Made by a program: the position numbers and the translations under genes. 64,000 nt of DNA. Source: Gloeopeniophorella convolvens (taxonomy: Eukaryota > Basidiomycota > Agaricomycetes > Russulales). Of the stretch, positions 23,894-34,101 are shown piece after piece. Location of the stretch: the NCBI GenBank assembly GCA_022496205.1, contig WTXD01000064.1, forward strand, positions 62,001-126,000, in the 5' to 3' direction. A model generated the notes under the pieces. That model was not told the origin of the DNA. It searched no databases and saw only the letters and a list, made by a program, of their open reading frames with translations. The first letter of the stretch is position 1. Every line of letters begins with the position of its first letter.

Positions 23894-25328
23894 ATGTCTT
23901 CGGATCCTCTGGCAGCGGAACTTCTCGAGCTCTACGCCGCGTACAAGTCGGCAGTCTATTGCAACCTCTTTGTTGGCATCGTCTTCGGTACGCCACCGCT
24001 CGTCATGTGGTCAAATTTCGCGCAGCTGATGCCTGACGCCCTTCAGGCGCGTATGTCGTCCTCTACAGCACGTCGTTGTACATTCTTCTGTGAGCACGCC
24101 AGCCTGGCATCGTTTGCCTATGTTGCATCGTCCTCATACCATCCCAGTCGTCGCGATGGCCTCCTGCGCTCCACCCCACGCATGTTCATGCTTTGCGTGA
24201 CGAGCACGATGTTCATCCTGGGCCTGGTTGCGCTCGTGCTCGAAACAACGCTCGGCCTCCAGCAAATCATCATCCAGCTCAACCCGAGCAGCGGCTCCAT
24301 CTGGTCGTCCCACCGCACCGACGTCGTCATTGCCGTCGGCGCGACGATCACGCGGATCATCGTGAGCCATTTTCTGCATTTGGTGTTCTGCCACGTTGTT
24401 GAGCCAACGCTTCTTTTCCTCCAGTACATCATGAGCGACATCGTTTGTGCATGGAGAGCGTCTGTGCTCTGGAACCATGACAGGCGCGTTATTGCGTTGC
24501 TCACGCTCTTCATCCTGGGAACGATGGGTGAGCACGTTTCCTCCCCCATCGGGTAGCCAGGTTGCTGACGCGCCCTAGCTGCTGCGGGGTCCGATCTCGG
24601 GCTGAGCCTCCGGCCGCTCTTCTCCCCCTCCCATCACTCCATCCAGGATGACAGCAACAGAAAGCTCGGCGAGCGTGCGCTGATCATGGTCGGGCCCACG
24701 CTCGGGACGAACGTTCTCTCCACCTCGCTAATTGGAATCAAAGCGTGGTGGGTGCCTAGGCCTTGGCCCTCTCATTTTCTGCCGTCCTGACAATGAGTGC
24801 AGGCAGCACCGACGCACCCTGCAGAAGAACCTCGGTGCGAGCAGCGCTGCGATCCGGATAGAGAAGCTTTTTGCGCTCCTCATCGAGTCTGGCTTCGTGT
24901 ACTGCTGTCTTTGGGTAGGCAGCTCGTCTTCTTTGGGGTGTCTCCGTTGCTAACCATTTGGGACACAGATCCTCTACCTCATCTCGGCTTTCCGCGTCTT
25001 CCCTGAACCGGGCTTCACAGTCATGGACGCCGTCCTTCTCTATGTCTCGGTACGCGTGCTTCCGTTTGATCCTCATCCACCTTGCTGACTGGATCGCGCG
25101 CAGGGCCTTTACCCAACGGTCATCATCATCTTTGTCCTCCTTCACAAATCGCCGTCATCGGTGATAACCGACGCATACTCGACGAGCACGGACTTCTCAC
25201 GTCGCCCTGAACTCACGACCGTCGAGGCGCGGATGCCCATGTCGGCTGTGTACATGCAAGGCAACTCGTATGCCGACTCGGAAGACACCGCGCTGCCCAG
25301 CAGCCCGCCCTTCAAAAGCAAGCAGTAG
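23894..25328 (+). CDS. multi-pass (about seven-helix) membrane protein, paralogue B
   Basis: Starts MSSDPLAAELLELYAAYKSA. Exon pieces in order are NLFVGIVFG, TSTMFILGLVALVLETTL, GLQQIIIQLNPSSGSIWSS, YIMSDIVCAWRASVLWNHD, LLTLFILGTM, AAGSDLGLSLRPL, KLGERALIMVGPTLGTN, LLIESGFVYCCLW, ILYLISAFRVFPEPGFTVM and GLYPTVIIIFVLLH, then a Ser/Thr-rich cytoplasmic tail ending SSPPFKSKQ. It is the clear paralogue of 5,893-7,338, sharing intron positions and nearly every helix; the tails differ most. The role is unknown; multi-pass proteins of this kind in mushrooms are usually left uncharacterised. Some exon edges are approximate. Confidence 0.78.
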
Positions 25329-27304
25329 ACGCCCGATGGAGATACCCGCTCGCGTACTTACCAGATCTCGAGGGAGAACAATACCCGCAAATTATCTCAG
25401 AGACACCCTATATGACATTTGCGCATGTTGTAATTATAGTACTTATATACCACCGTAGTATAGTAGTAAGTCTATTCAATGGAGGACTCCCAGGCGGTGG
25501 GAGCTCGCCTTACTTCGCTGTCTTGTCTGGATGACTGGCTAAGGGAAAAATCTGGTGCGCGATCTCGTGACGCCAGTGCAAGTAATCTCGTTACGTCAGG
25601 GTCCAGGGTTGTGAGGGTTGCACATGGGCTTTGACATCGTCCATTCTTTGCTTCTGCTTGCTTGCACAGCCGCAGCATCCTCACAGACTGCCGTCACGGA
25701 TCCAGCTCTCGACGCCTATGTAACGTCAAACATTGCTCCCGGTCGGTGAAAGCTCCTGGAATATCACGCCACATCTCTGTGATCGTCCGTACTTACTCTG
25801 TGCTTACTCATATCTACCTGCTCGCACTGCGACCCCATCTTTGTTTCCCGCGGACTGCCATGATCCCAGCTGGCAGTGATGCAGGGAGTCGGGCGCCCCG
25901 CCGGGCAGAGCACCCCGCAACCACGAGCTGGGGCGCCAATCGAATATTATGCATTAAGTATGCTCTGGCGCCGCATCACCGCTCCGCCGATGCCCGGCAC
26001 TTACTTTGACCGCGTGCCTCGCGCGGGATCTGCGCATCTCGACTCGCCCGCCGCAGGGCTTGACTGGATGGACGCGCGCGTACTTACGTACGTAAGTAGA
26101 TGGTTTCAAAGCGCAGGCTTCCGGGATGACACCTGTCGATCGCGCGCGCTTGTCTCGGACCTCTCGGACTCACAAGGGGAGACGGGTGCGCCTCTTGCGG
26201 GGCTCGGGCTCAGGCGTGCGCCACCAGGGTCCCGAGCTCTGCTGCTAGTGCAAAAGAGGCTGTATCCGGCGGGCAGGGTCACTCTGTTTTCCTCGCTACG
26301 TGGTTGGCGTGTGGGATCATTGAAGGGCCGTTTCTCCAGCTCCCTCGCGGTGGCGACGAATTCGAATCCGCAATTCTTCAAGGAAGTTTGGTCAGCCATA
26401 CTGGCACAGCCTGGATCAATCTGTCATCGTGCTCATGGATGCGCCGTCTGTTGCGCCGCTGGAGGGCACCTCGCCCCGTCGGTACATATCTGGCTTCCTT
26501 AGGCCCTCTGGACTTGGTTCCTGCTTTATCATCGCTGGAGATCGATCTGCAGCATGAAGACCCCTCGGCCCTCGGACGACTTCCTTACGGTAACTGCTCA
26601 TCTAAGTGCCAAGGAAAAAGGTGGATCCGGCGGCGAACGGGCGCCATGATTGGCTGGCCTTGGATCTTGTGAATCTCAAGGACAGGTGCGCTTCCGGACA
26701 GGCGTTCTTACGGGCAGTGTTTCGCTCTGCAAGAAGATATGCTATTATTGATTTATGGACTGGTACCTTGGGGGCTTCCGTTCTGTGGGTGTCTCTAGGC
26801 TGCTGGCAGGCCCTGCGCTCCCTGATTAATTGCGTGCATCGGGGCTATGTCATGTGATGCAGTTTCAGGCTTCAGCTTCAAGGATTATTCCACGCTCGCA
26901 TTCAAAACGGCGCTCGCTGTCATCGACTCCGAGCGTTCCGGTCAAGGTGGTCTACTTTCTCGGGACTCGGCAGCGTATTTTGCTCCTCAATGCGGCGTTA
27001 AATCTGTGACTCGGGCTCTCACCACCTGGATTTCCCGCCCAAAGATACTACACCTCTTCGTGAACCGGGTCCAGCTGGATTAGCTCTCGTTCTGGCGCCT
27101 ACTTTCCACTGCCTCTCCCTGCAATCGCACACTCCTCCATGGCTACAACAGCAGGTCCAGACAGTAGGAGCACCAGCAGCGTAGCAAACAGGTGCACACG
27201 CTCAAACAATAGCTCATGTCACCCGAGGTTTTCGATGTATAACTTGATCTCGTTCTCGGGCGAACATACCTAGAAGCTTGCGAATCTCGTAGGATTGCAT
27301 CACC
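25329..27304. other. no gene recognised
   Basis: The longest plus-strand frame here (about 208 codons from 25,876) shows no known domain and overlaps equally long frames on the other strand, so I do not call it. Confidence 0.45.
27238..27242 (+). promoter_or_regulatory. TATA-like box of array member 8
   Basis: TATAA about 65 bases upstream of the ATG, a spacing similar to the other members. Confidence 0.3.
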
Positions 27305-27537
27305 ATGCGCGCCTTCGGCGCTTCTCTGTACCTTCTCCTTGTACTCGCCGCTATCACCACGGCACAGCCGCTCAACCTCCAGAGGAGAAGTAGGATAGAG
27401 CCGGAGGTGCGTCCCCGCAAATAACGTCGCTCTTTTTGCTCCCTAACTCCCTTTTGTGGTTGTTCTTGAAGTATGCCACCGCCTGGAATAATACCGGCTT
27501 TTTCGCGCGATCCTCGATCAAAGAGAGACTCGCTTGA
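27305..27537 (+). CDS. small secreted peptide, 55 residues (array member 8, divergent)
   Basis: Exon 1 (27305-27406) encodes an MRAFGASLYLLLVLAAITTA signal peptide, then QPLNLQRRSRIEPE. The intron (27407-27471, 65 nt, GTGCGT donor, GAAG acceptor) is phase 0 here instead of phase 1. Exon 2 (27472-27537) encodes YATAWNNTGFFARSS plus a short basic end. The T-G-F-F-A core matches members 5 and 12. QRRS offers a possible dibasic processing site, which other members lack. The signal peptide is strong; the splice model is less certain than for the phase-1 members. Confidence 0.55.
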
Positions 27538-27808
27538 CCTCATCAGAAGCTGGACGACGAGGCATCACGGCGAGGTAGGGTCGCCGACTCTGTTCCTCCA
27601 GTCGTCAAGTGGCAGATACACGAGGGCGCATGGGTATTCCTAAGGGTACGGTGGGGGGGAAGGGCCGTTTAATTCCCGTCGGTACGATATCGAAGACGGA
27701 CCCAAATCGAGACAATGCTGGAACCATGCTGTAGGCAGAGAAGCCTCCGCTGGGAATAAACATGGAAGTAAGGCCCACGCCGACGCCTGAACTCCGGGGA
27801 GCTCGTGC

Positions 27809-27815
27809 TATAAAG
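27809..27815 (+). promoter_or_regulatory. TATA box of array member 9
   Basis: TATAAAG within TATAAAGCCCTCTG, 83 bases before the ATG. The same 14-base string stands before member 10. Confidence 0.6.
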
Positions 27816-27891
27816 CCCTCTGTGGTCTTCCGACTGGTAGCACCACACCGCTAACCAATCTTGCTGACGGCCATTTCAAGTATTCACGATC

Positions 27892-28113
27892 ATGCGCTCC
27901 TTCTTGACGCCTCTTGTCGTTCTTGTGCTGTCCGTTTTTGCTGTGGCGTCTCCCCTTACCACGGAGGACAGGGCTGAAGGTAGTATTGTGTTTTTACTTG
28001 CCTCGACACTCTTGCTCAAACATGCGCGTGACCTAGCCTTGGATTTATCCCTTGCTGCTAGCCCGGACACGAGTGGGTTCATCCCCGTTAGTGCGCCCCT
28101 AGGCTCAGGGTGA
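27892..28113 (+). CDS. small secreted peptide, 54 residues (array member 9)
   Basis: Exon 1 (27892-27979, 88 nt) encodes an MRSFLTPLVVLVL signal peptide and the propeptide PLTTEDRAE. The intron (27980-28036, 57 nt) is phase 1 with a GTAGTA donor and CTAG acceptor; its length is a multiple of three and it has no stop, so an unspliced frame of 73 codons also exists. Exon 2 (28037-28113) encodes ALDLSLAASPDTSGFIPV and a short tail. A-L-D-L-S-L and S-P-D-x-S-G-F-I recur in member 10 only when both introns are removed, which supports the spliced model. No cysteine. Function unknown. Confidence 0.82.
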   Translation: MRSFLTPLVVLVLSVFAVASPLTTEDRAEGSIVFLLASTLLLKHARDLALDLSLAASPDTSGFIPVSAPLGSG

Positions 28114-29239
28114 GGGAACTCGGCCTGCATGGCGGGTAAGTGGCCTGCGCTGTTGTTTCCTTCCAGACGAACTCACGCAGCAGTTCGACAGGAAAGCTTC
28201 TTCCAAGGGTTGTCTGTCAGTGACGTCACCTGATTCCTGTACGAAAGGGTGGTTTCTTGTGTTCTCTCGGATCAGGAAAGTGCAATAATGATGTAGCTGG
28301 CATACTTGTGCGTGACGGTCCATCATAAAGGGCTAGTGATATTCGGTGGACATAGAGAGTACGATCTGAAGTAATCTTTCACCCATTTGGTAAAGACTTT
28401 TCATTCCTTCGAGGGTGCAAGATACTGGTAACTGACTGTACACTAACCATGCTGTCCGTATTGCGTCTGAAGATGCAGCGCACACCTCTGATTGACGCCG
28501 TATGGTTTGGGGAGCACTCTAGCGACGTCACAATAGTCCATATAGCTTTGCCTGACTTACGTTATCGGCGTCGACCTAAGCAGTCTGAATACTTACCATC
28601 GAATAAGTATCCCAATTCTGAACGGCTGCTTGGGGTCGCTATTGGGTGCAGCGAGCAAAAGCTGGCGCGTCTGGGAGATAGCCGTGGCGGGATTTCCCGA
28701 AGCGTCGCCCCGACTTGGCTCCGAACATGACTGTGACGGAACCGTAACGGCAGGTTCGAGCGAGTCGTAGACTTCGCGCCTCGCACCTTTTTGCGTCTCT
28801 TTCAGTCTGAAGCTAATAATAGCCACTTTTTCACTTTCATCGGCGCCCTTTCTTGATCCAGGCACATCGGAGAACCCGGGTTCTGCGGCCCTAGCGCGCA
28901 AACCCTGAACAGTAACTGGTACCGGTACCATGATAGTGAATAATCCCCGAGATCAACTTGTTGCATCATGAAGATGAATTAGTCTGTTCATGGACAAAAG
29001 CTTGAAAGTCATCACGATTCTTTGATGGTCAGCTGGAACGAGTTCTCTCACCTTGATCTTTACATACTCATGCCGCGTTACCGACCAGGTCCCGTCGGAT
29101 TGACTCCTTCATTGTTCATTCATCCGGTCTAGCGACAGCTTCTGCCATCTGTCAACTGGAGTTTATCCCATGGGAAAGCTGCGCGTGGTGCCGCTGTATT
29201 CGTAACTCTGAAACTATGCCAATATCATGCATCTTGCGG
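28114..29239. other. intergenic between array members 9 and 10
   Basis: The first bases after the stop contain a GGCGGGTAAGTGG block also found after member 11, so the duplicated unit extends into the 3' flank. No other gene is supported. Confidence 0.45.
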
Positions 29240-29246
29240 TATAAAG
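29240..29246 (+). promoter_or_regulatory. TATA box of array member 10
   Basis: TATAAAG within TATAAAGCCCTCTG, 75 bases before the ATG, identical over 14 bases to the box before member 9. Confidence 0.55.
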
Positions 29247-29314
29247 CCCTCTGCATCCCGAAAATTCATCAACAGTACACCACCTTCACTCATAAGCAGA
29301 CATTACTGGTTGCA

Positions 29315-29524
29315 ATGCGTTCGCTCTTGACACCGTTCGTCGTCCTTGCGTTGGCCGTTTTGCTGCGGCGGCTCCCCTTGACGCAGGAGACAGGGCCGAA
29401 GGTACACTTGAGTCGCTCTTACCCTTAGCCACGCTCTCTCACGCGCATTGGTCTAGCGTTGGATCTATCTCTTGGCGTCAGTCCTGATGTGAGCGGGTTC
29501 ATTGCACACAACAACGCGGACTGA
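29315..29524 (+). pseudogene. small secreted peptide gene broken by a one-base deletion (array member 10)
   Basis: Exon 1 (29315-29401) starts MRSLLTPFVVLALAV and then loses one base, so the downstream part is read out of frame. It is 87 nt long where members 1, 2, 9 and 12 have 88. The intron (29402-29456, 55 nt) keeps its GTACAC donor and CTAG acceptor, and exon 2 (29457-29524) still encodes ALDLSLGVSPDVSGFIAH plus five residues in the family frame. TATA box, intron and tail are all intact, so the lesion looks recent or may be a read error. It is the closest relative of member 9. Confidence 0.75.
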
Positions 29525-30688
29525 GGGAGTCTGTAGGTAAGCATTTGCATGATTGCTCGCCACCAGATGAACTCATCTAGTAATTCGACAGGGCACTTCT
29601 GAAGGGCCCGACGATGTTTCTGGACACCGTATGGCCTATATGTTCTTGTATTCTCTTGGTACCTCTGGATATTGAAGCATTTTTAGCTTTTGGGCGTACT
29701 GTAGTCGTGACTTTTGGTATGAATATAGCACCGAAGTTACAAGTATTCCTGCTATTAGCGCCGTAACGCGGCTGCGCCTGATATATCGACATGTTGCGTC
29801 CCTGAAGTTGTTCGGCTTTTGAATGGAATAGAGTGTACGTCTCTCGTCTAAATTACCGCAGATGCGAGAAGCTGCCTCGTAAGCAAGAGAAGGTAATGTT
29901 CGTGCGGAGCTTTGGCTCGGTGAGCAGTATACATAGAACGCAGTTTCGTACGTTGGCTAAGCGAGCGCTCGCATGACGTAATTCCGAATTGAAGGGTTCC
30001 AGCTAAAATCAATTGTTTAGTCCAGATACACCTACGTTATTGAATGCCTTGCGGGCGAGATGCTGCAAGATGTTGGACTTCGGAAGAAATCTGCCTCGGA
30101 GGTGCTGCTGACTCCGTTGGCCATTGGGCACCGCCTAAGCGGCATTTCCCGAAGCGCCGTCTCAAACGACCAGGGCCGTTCGCGCCGCAACTGGTGCGTC
30201 GTCTGTCAACACATCCCATACTCCTTCCAATATGAGGATAATGGCATTCACGCCTTCACCTACGTCGGGATTCTGTCCGCCCCGAATTGGAGAGCTCGGA
30301 TCCTTTGGATTTACCACCAGGCCCCTGAAGCTCCACATTGCAATTCCCCGTTGTCCCGCCCACGGTGTGCACTGTGCATCGATATCTCATTGCGGTGAAT
30401 CAGTCTAAACCAGGGATAAAATCCGACCATCAAGATTAACAACCGGTCGGTTACGCGGTGGAGCAAGCATACAACCACACAGGGCCTATCTAGGCTTGGG
30501 CTACAGCGTCAGCAAGCGATTCCGTGTCAGGCCGGGCCCCCTCATCCCGCCCCTGACACGGACAGCTTCTGCCAGCCACATATCAACCAATTGCCGTCCA
30601 TGACAGTTACGAATGGTGGCGCCGGCATGAGCGCGGAGTCTTGTACTTAGCGGCGTTGGGGGTTATCTTAATGCCGTGTTGTCAGCTC
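29525..30688. other. intergenic between array members 10 and 11
   Basis: No supported gene. Short plus-strand frames near 30,044-30,398 show no domain or signal peptide. Confidence 0.45.
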
Positions 30689-30694
30689 TATAAA
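30689..30694 (+). promoter_or_regulatory. TATA box of array member 11
   Basis: TATAAA, about 70 bases before the ATG. Confidence 0.5.
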
Positions 30695-30759
30695 TTTGCT
30701 GTCTTTTTCCCGGTTAGCGGCAGACACGACACCTGGAATCCCAACCATCAATTTCTACC

Positions 30760-30957
30760 ATGCGTTCCTTCCTCAAGACATCATTCGTCGTTCTTGCTCT
30801 CTCTGTCTTCGTTGCAGCCTCTCCGTTCGACATGAAGGACAGAGCTGAAGGTGCTGTCTTCTTTCTTGTCGCCAGTTCCTTGTTCGTTCATGTGTGTAAC
30901 CGTGTAGCGTTCGCTCGCAGTCCGAACGAAGGGGGGTTCATTGCTATCAAAGACTGA
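30760..30957 (+). CDS. small secreted peptide, 46 residues (array member 11)
   Basis: Exon 1 (30760-30850, 91 nt) encodes an MRSFLKTSFVVLALSVF signal peptide and the propeptide PFDMKDRAE; D-R-A-E before the intron is shared with member 9. The intron (30851-30907, 57 nt) is phase 1 with a GTGCTG donor and GTAG acceptor. Exon 2 (30908-30957, 50 nt) encodes AFARSPNEGGFIAIKD, matching the family tail S-P-[D/N]-x-x-G-F-I. The intron has no in-frame stop, so an unspliced 65-codon frame also exists. No cysteine. Function unknown. Confidence 0.82.
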   Translation: MRSFLKTSFVVLALSVFVAASPFDMKDRAEGAVFFLVASSLFVHVCNRVAFARSPNEGGFIAIKD

Positions 30958-32228
30958 GACGGGTTACATGAACGGCGGGTAAGTGGCTAGTGCGGAATAA
31001 CTCTGTCACTTCAACAACTCACCGCCGCTTCCTGTTTTGGCAGGAGATTTCTACCAGTCCATCTTCTCGCAGCGAGCCTACCAAGTTTCATGTCTCCTGA
31101 CAAGTGCATTGTACATCTTTAACTCGACGAATGCGAGAGTCATGATGCGTAAATCACAATGCATGACGCAAGACACACCTTTTGTTTGCGATGCCATCTT
31201 GCAGTGCATATGTATTTGCTGGCCGCAGAAAGCAAACGGAAGTACGGCGTGCTCTACAATCCCGCGCTTCAAGCTTCAACAGTCACTGCAGACGTTCGAA
31301 GTCAGAGTCCAAGGGTTCCCGTCTGGGCACTGGACCGGCCGAGAACAGGATTTCAGTGCATAATCCGATCCCCGTCGCTGGATATTCCAAGCTACTGCTT
31401 TCATTACTCGTAGATTTTCTCGTAAGAGGTTAATCTTATCCTTCTTGATCGCGCTCTGACGAGATATCGAGGATGTCGTAGCGTGTGAATATGCCCGTAT
31501 CGTCAGCTTTGTAACACGATTACTCTCTTCATGGGGGCGTAATACGATGTCGGCGTGCCTACGCGTCCTTTCGATCCGAAACCCTGGGATCGAAGATTCA
31601 AGGGAGCTTGTCAGGAAAAGGTTTGGGTAGATTCGCTACTGTTGCACTATTCTGATCCCTCAGTTTCTTCATATGACCATGCCAGCTGACACATTGGCCA
31701 TGCCAGAGCGCGGTAGGGATTGAGTGGAGTCCTGCATCGTTTTCGCGCACCGATTGTTACTGATTGCAGTAGTAACTTCTGACTACGCGTCCTCTCGGCT
31801 GCCGGAACTTACATACCTTGTTCTCCGAGCCGAAGCTTCGGTGCTCCAGAGGAGAAAGCCTGTTAGTGCCGCATTTCTCTTCAATGTCGACCCTCGCTCT
31901 GATCAGGAACCTCCCAACGATACAGCTTTCAAGGTCTACCTGACTTGATATACCATCTTCGCGGTACCAGCTCGAGAATTCGTTCTGCAATGGGCATGGG
32001 ACTTGATGCCGCATATGCGATGTGAAGGTGCGTGTGTGGTCATGCCGTCTATTATCGCTGGCGGCGTGGGATCAGGTCAAGCCCCCAGGGATCGATGCCC
32101 AGTCTCGATTCCATAATCTCTGCTTACAGGTTTGTCATAGCGGGTGCGTAGGGAAGGGTGCGGGCAGCATAAAATAGGCGTCGTTACAATGTTTGCTGCA
32201 ACATAGCTCGCGCTCAGATCTGCCCACC
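30958..32228. other. intergenic
   Basis: No supported gene between array member 11 and the Old Yellow Enzyme gene. Confidence 0.45.
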
Positions 32229-33498
32229 ATGTCTACTCCTACCCCAAAGCTCTTCCAGCCGATTCGTGTCGGCGGTCTTGACTTACTGCACCGTGTCGTG
32301 CTGTCAGCGATGTCGCGGTTCCGCGCTGATGCTCAGCATGTTCCTGGAGCGCTCGCCATCGAGTACTACAAGCAGCGCACGAGCGTACCCGGTACTCTCG
32401 CTATCACAGAGGGGACGTTCGTGGCGCCGCGCACTGGCGGCCTCGCTAACGTCCCCGGAATCTGGAACGATGAGCAGATTGCAGCGTGGAGGCCGGTCAG
32501 TATCTACCGCGCCCTTACCTCTGTAACGGATTGTTGATCGCCCTCGCAACGAATCGTCAGATCGTCGACGCAGTGCATACGAACGGATCGTTCATCTTCC
32601 TGCAACTTTGGGCCACCGGAAGGTGCGCTACTGCCTCGGTCCTCGAAGAGGAAGGCGAGTATCCCCTCGTGTCGGCCAGTGACATTCCCTCCAAAGACAA
32701 AGACATCCCGCGCCCGCTGACGATCGAGGAGATCAAGGAATACGTGCAGCTATTCGCTACGGCTGCGGAGAACGCGGTTGCCAAAGCTGGCTTCGACGGC
32801 GTGGAGATACAAGCTGCCAACGGTTACCTCGTCGACCAGTTCCTGCAGACTGTTAGCAACACCCGCACCGATGAGTATGGCGGCTCTGTCGAGAACAGGG
32901 TACGCTTCGGCCTCGAGATCGTCGACGCCGTGGTCAAAGCTGTCGGCGCTTCCAAGGTTGGGGTCAAAGTGAGTCCTTGGACGACCTACCAAGGTGAGAT
33001 AAGATACGTGTCATTATTCCGTGCGTCGTAGTAACGGTTTTCTCGCACAGGGATGGGAATGCCGGACCCAGTCCCTACCTTCACAGAATTAGTCACTCGC
33101 ATCCAGGAACGCTACCCCGATTTCGCGTATATACATGTCCTCGATCCCGACGTTTCTTCGAAGCCAGAGAGTACCGGGGAGAGCAGCACACCTCCGTCTA
33201 CCAAGTTCTTGCGCAACATCTGGGGAAATAGGGCATTCATTGCCAACTGCGGCTTCGAGCGAGATACCGCGATAGAGCGCGTAGAGAACGAAGGCGGTCT
33301 TATCTCGTTTGGACGTCACTTCATTTCGAACGTATGTTTTGCTTCACCGTATAAGAGAGGTATTTACTGATGCGCTGATCACAGCCGGATCTCCCACACC
33401 GCTTGAAGAAAAACATTACCCTTGCGCCCTACGACTTCAAGACTTTCTATACGCCCGGGGCTGCCGGGTACACTGACTACCCTGCCGCCGAGGCGTGA
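32229..33498 (+). CDS. Old Yellow Enzyme family NADPH:flavin oxidoreductase
   Basis: An FMN-dependent TIM-barrel enzyme that reduces activated C=C bonds with NADPH. Four exons, the first at 32229-32495. Recognisable blocks are FQPIRVGGLDLLHRVVLSAM, EYYKQRT, FLQLWATGRCA, GFDGVEIQAANGYLVDQFLQ, RTDEYGGSVENRVRFGLE, VSPWTTYQGMGMPDPVPTF and GGLISFGRHFISN. In the substrate pocket, Old Yellow Enzymes carry H-x-x-N or N-x-x-N before G-Y; here it reads Q-A-A-N-G-Y, so the first ligand-binding His/Asn is Gln. The Tyr proton donor is kept. Length and order are otherwise normal. It lies between peptide-array members 11 and 12 on the same strand. Ene-reductases of this family often serve as tailoring enzymes in fungal gene clusters; that role here is inference. 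Confidence 0.88.
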
Positions 33499-33504
33499 AT
33501 TGAG

Positions 33505-34026
33505 CGGAGGGCCTGAACCGTCTATATCTCCGGGAAACTGTGGTACATGTAGCTGATACGATTGAATAGGATGGAATGGTATCTGATAGTTCATGTGCAC
33601 GTGTTGTGCCTGATACATCAGCCAATCAACGTCAATCTATGCGCGCCACCATGCGCTGGCATGCGAGCGGGGTTAAAGACAAATTGCGGGGTACCTACGT
33701 TGACACTGGGAAATGCTCGTTGAATCAAGGTGTCCTGGACGCATTGCGGGCCCGGGACAAGGCGCAGGGAGCCACTCGTGTACGCCGCAGCATACTCAGG
33801 TGTGAGACTACAATTACACTACGGCCCATCTTAAGGTACAGAAGGATACGATGAAACACAGTGCAGAGCGGCGCCTGACTATGGGTTCCTGAAGCGAGGC
33901 GCTGAAGGCCTGAATTTTCAGGACGGCTACATTGGGCAATTCCGCCACCTTCCAGGTCATTCTGTTCCGGATGCATTCGAGCGACGATACATTGCACCCG
34001 CGGAGGGTGGGACGCCACAGGATGTG
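33505..34026. other. intergenic
   Basis: No supported gene between the Old Yellow Enzyme gene and array member 12. Confidence 0.45.
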
Positions 34027-34033
34027 TATAAAA
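34027..34033 (+). promoter_or_regulatory. TATA box of array member 12
   Basis: TATAAAA, 75 bases before the ATG. Confidence 0.5.
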
Positions 34034-34101
34034 TCAGCATGCACTCCGGTTCATGGGCACTACAGGCAGACATCACCCTTAGTCGACACCAGCTTTCAAT
34101 C

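Noticed and set aside
25876..26502. 208-codon plus-strand open frame
   Set aside because: Composition is not coding-like, no domain is visible, and comparable frames overlap on the other strand.
30230..30400. Plus-strand MRIMAF... frame with SPTSGF, resembling the peptide tail
   Set aside because: No hydrophobic signal peptide, no phase-1 intron at the usual place and no TATA box at the usual distance; the match looks accidental.
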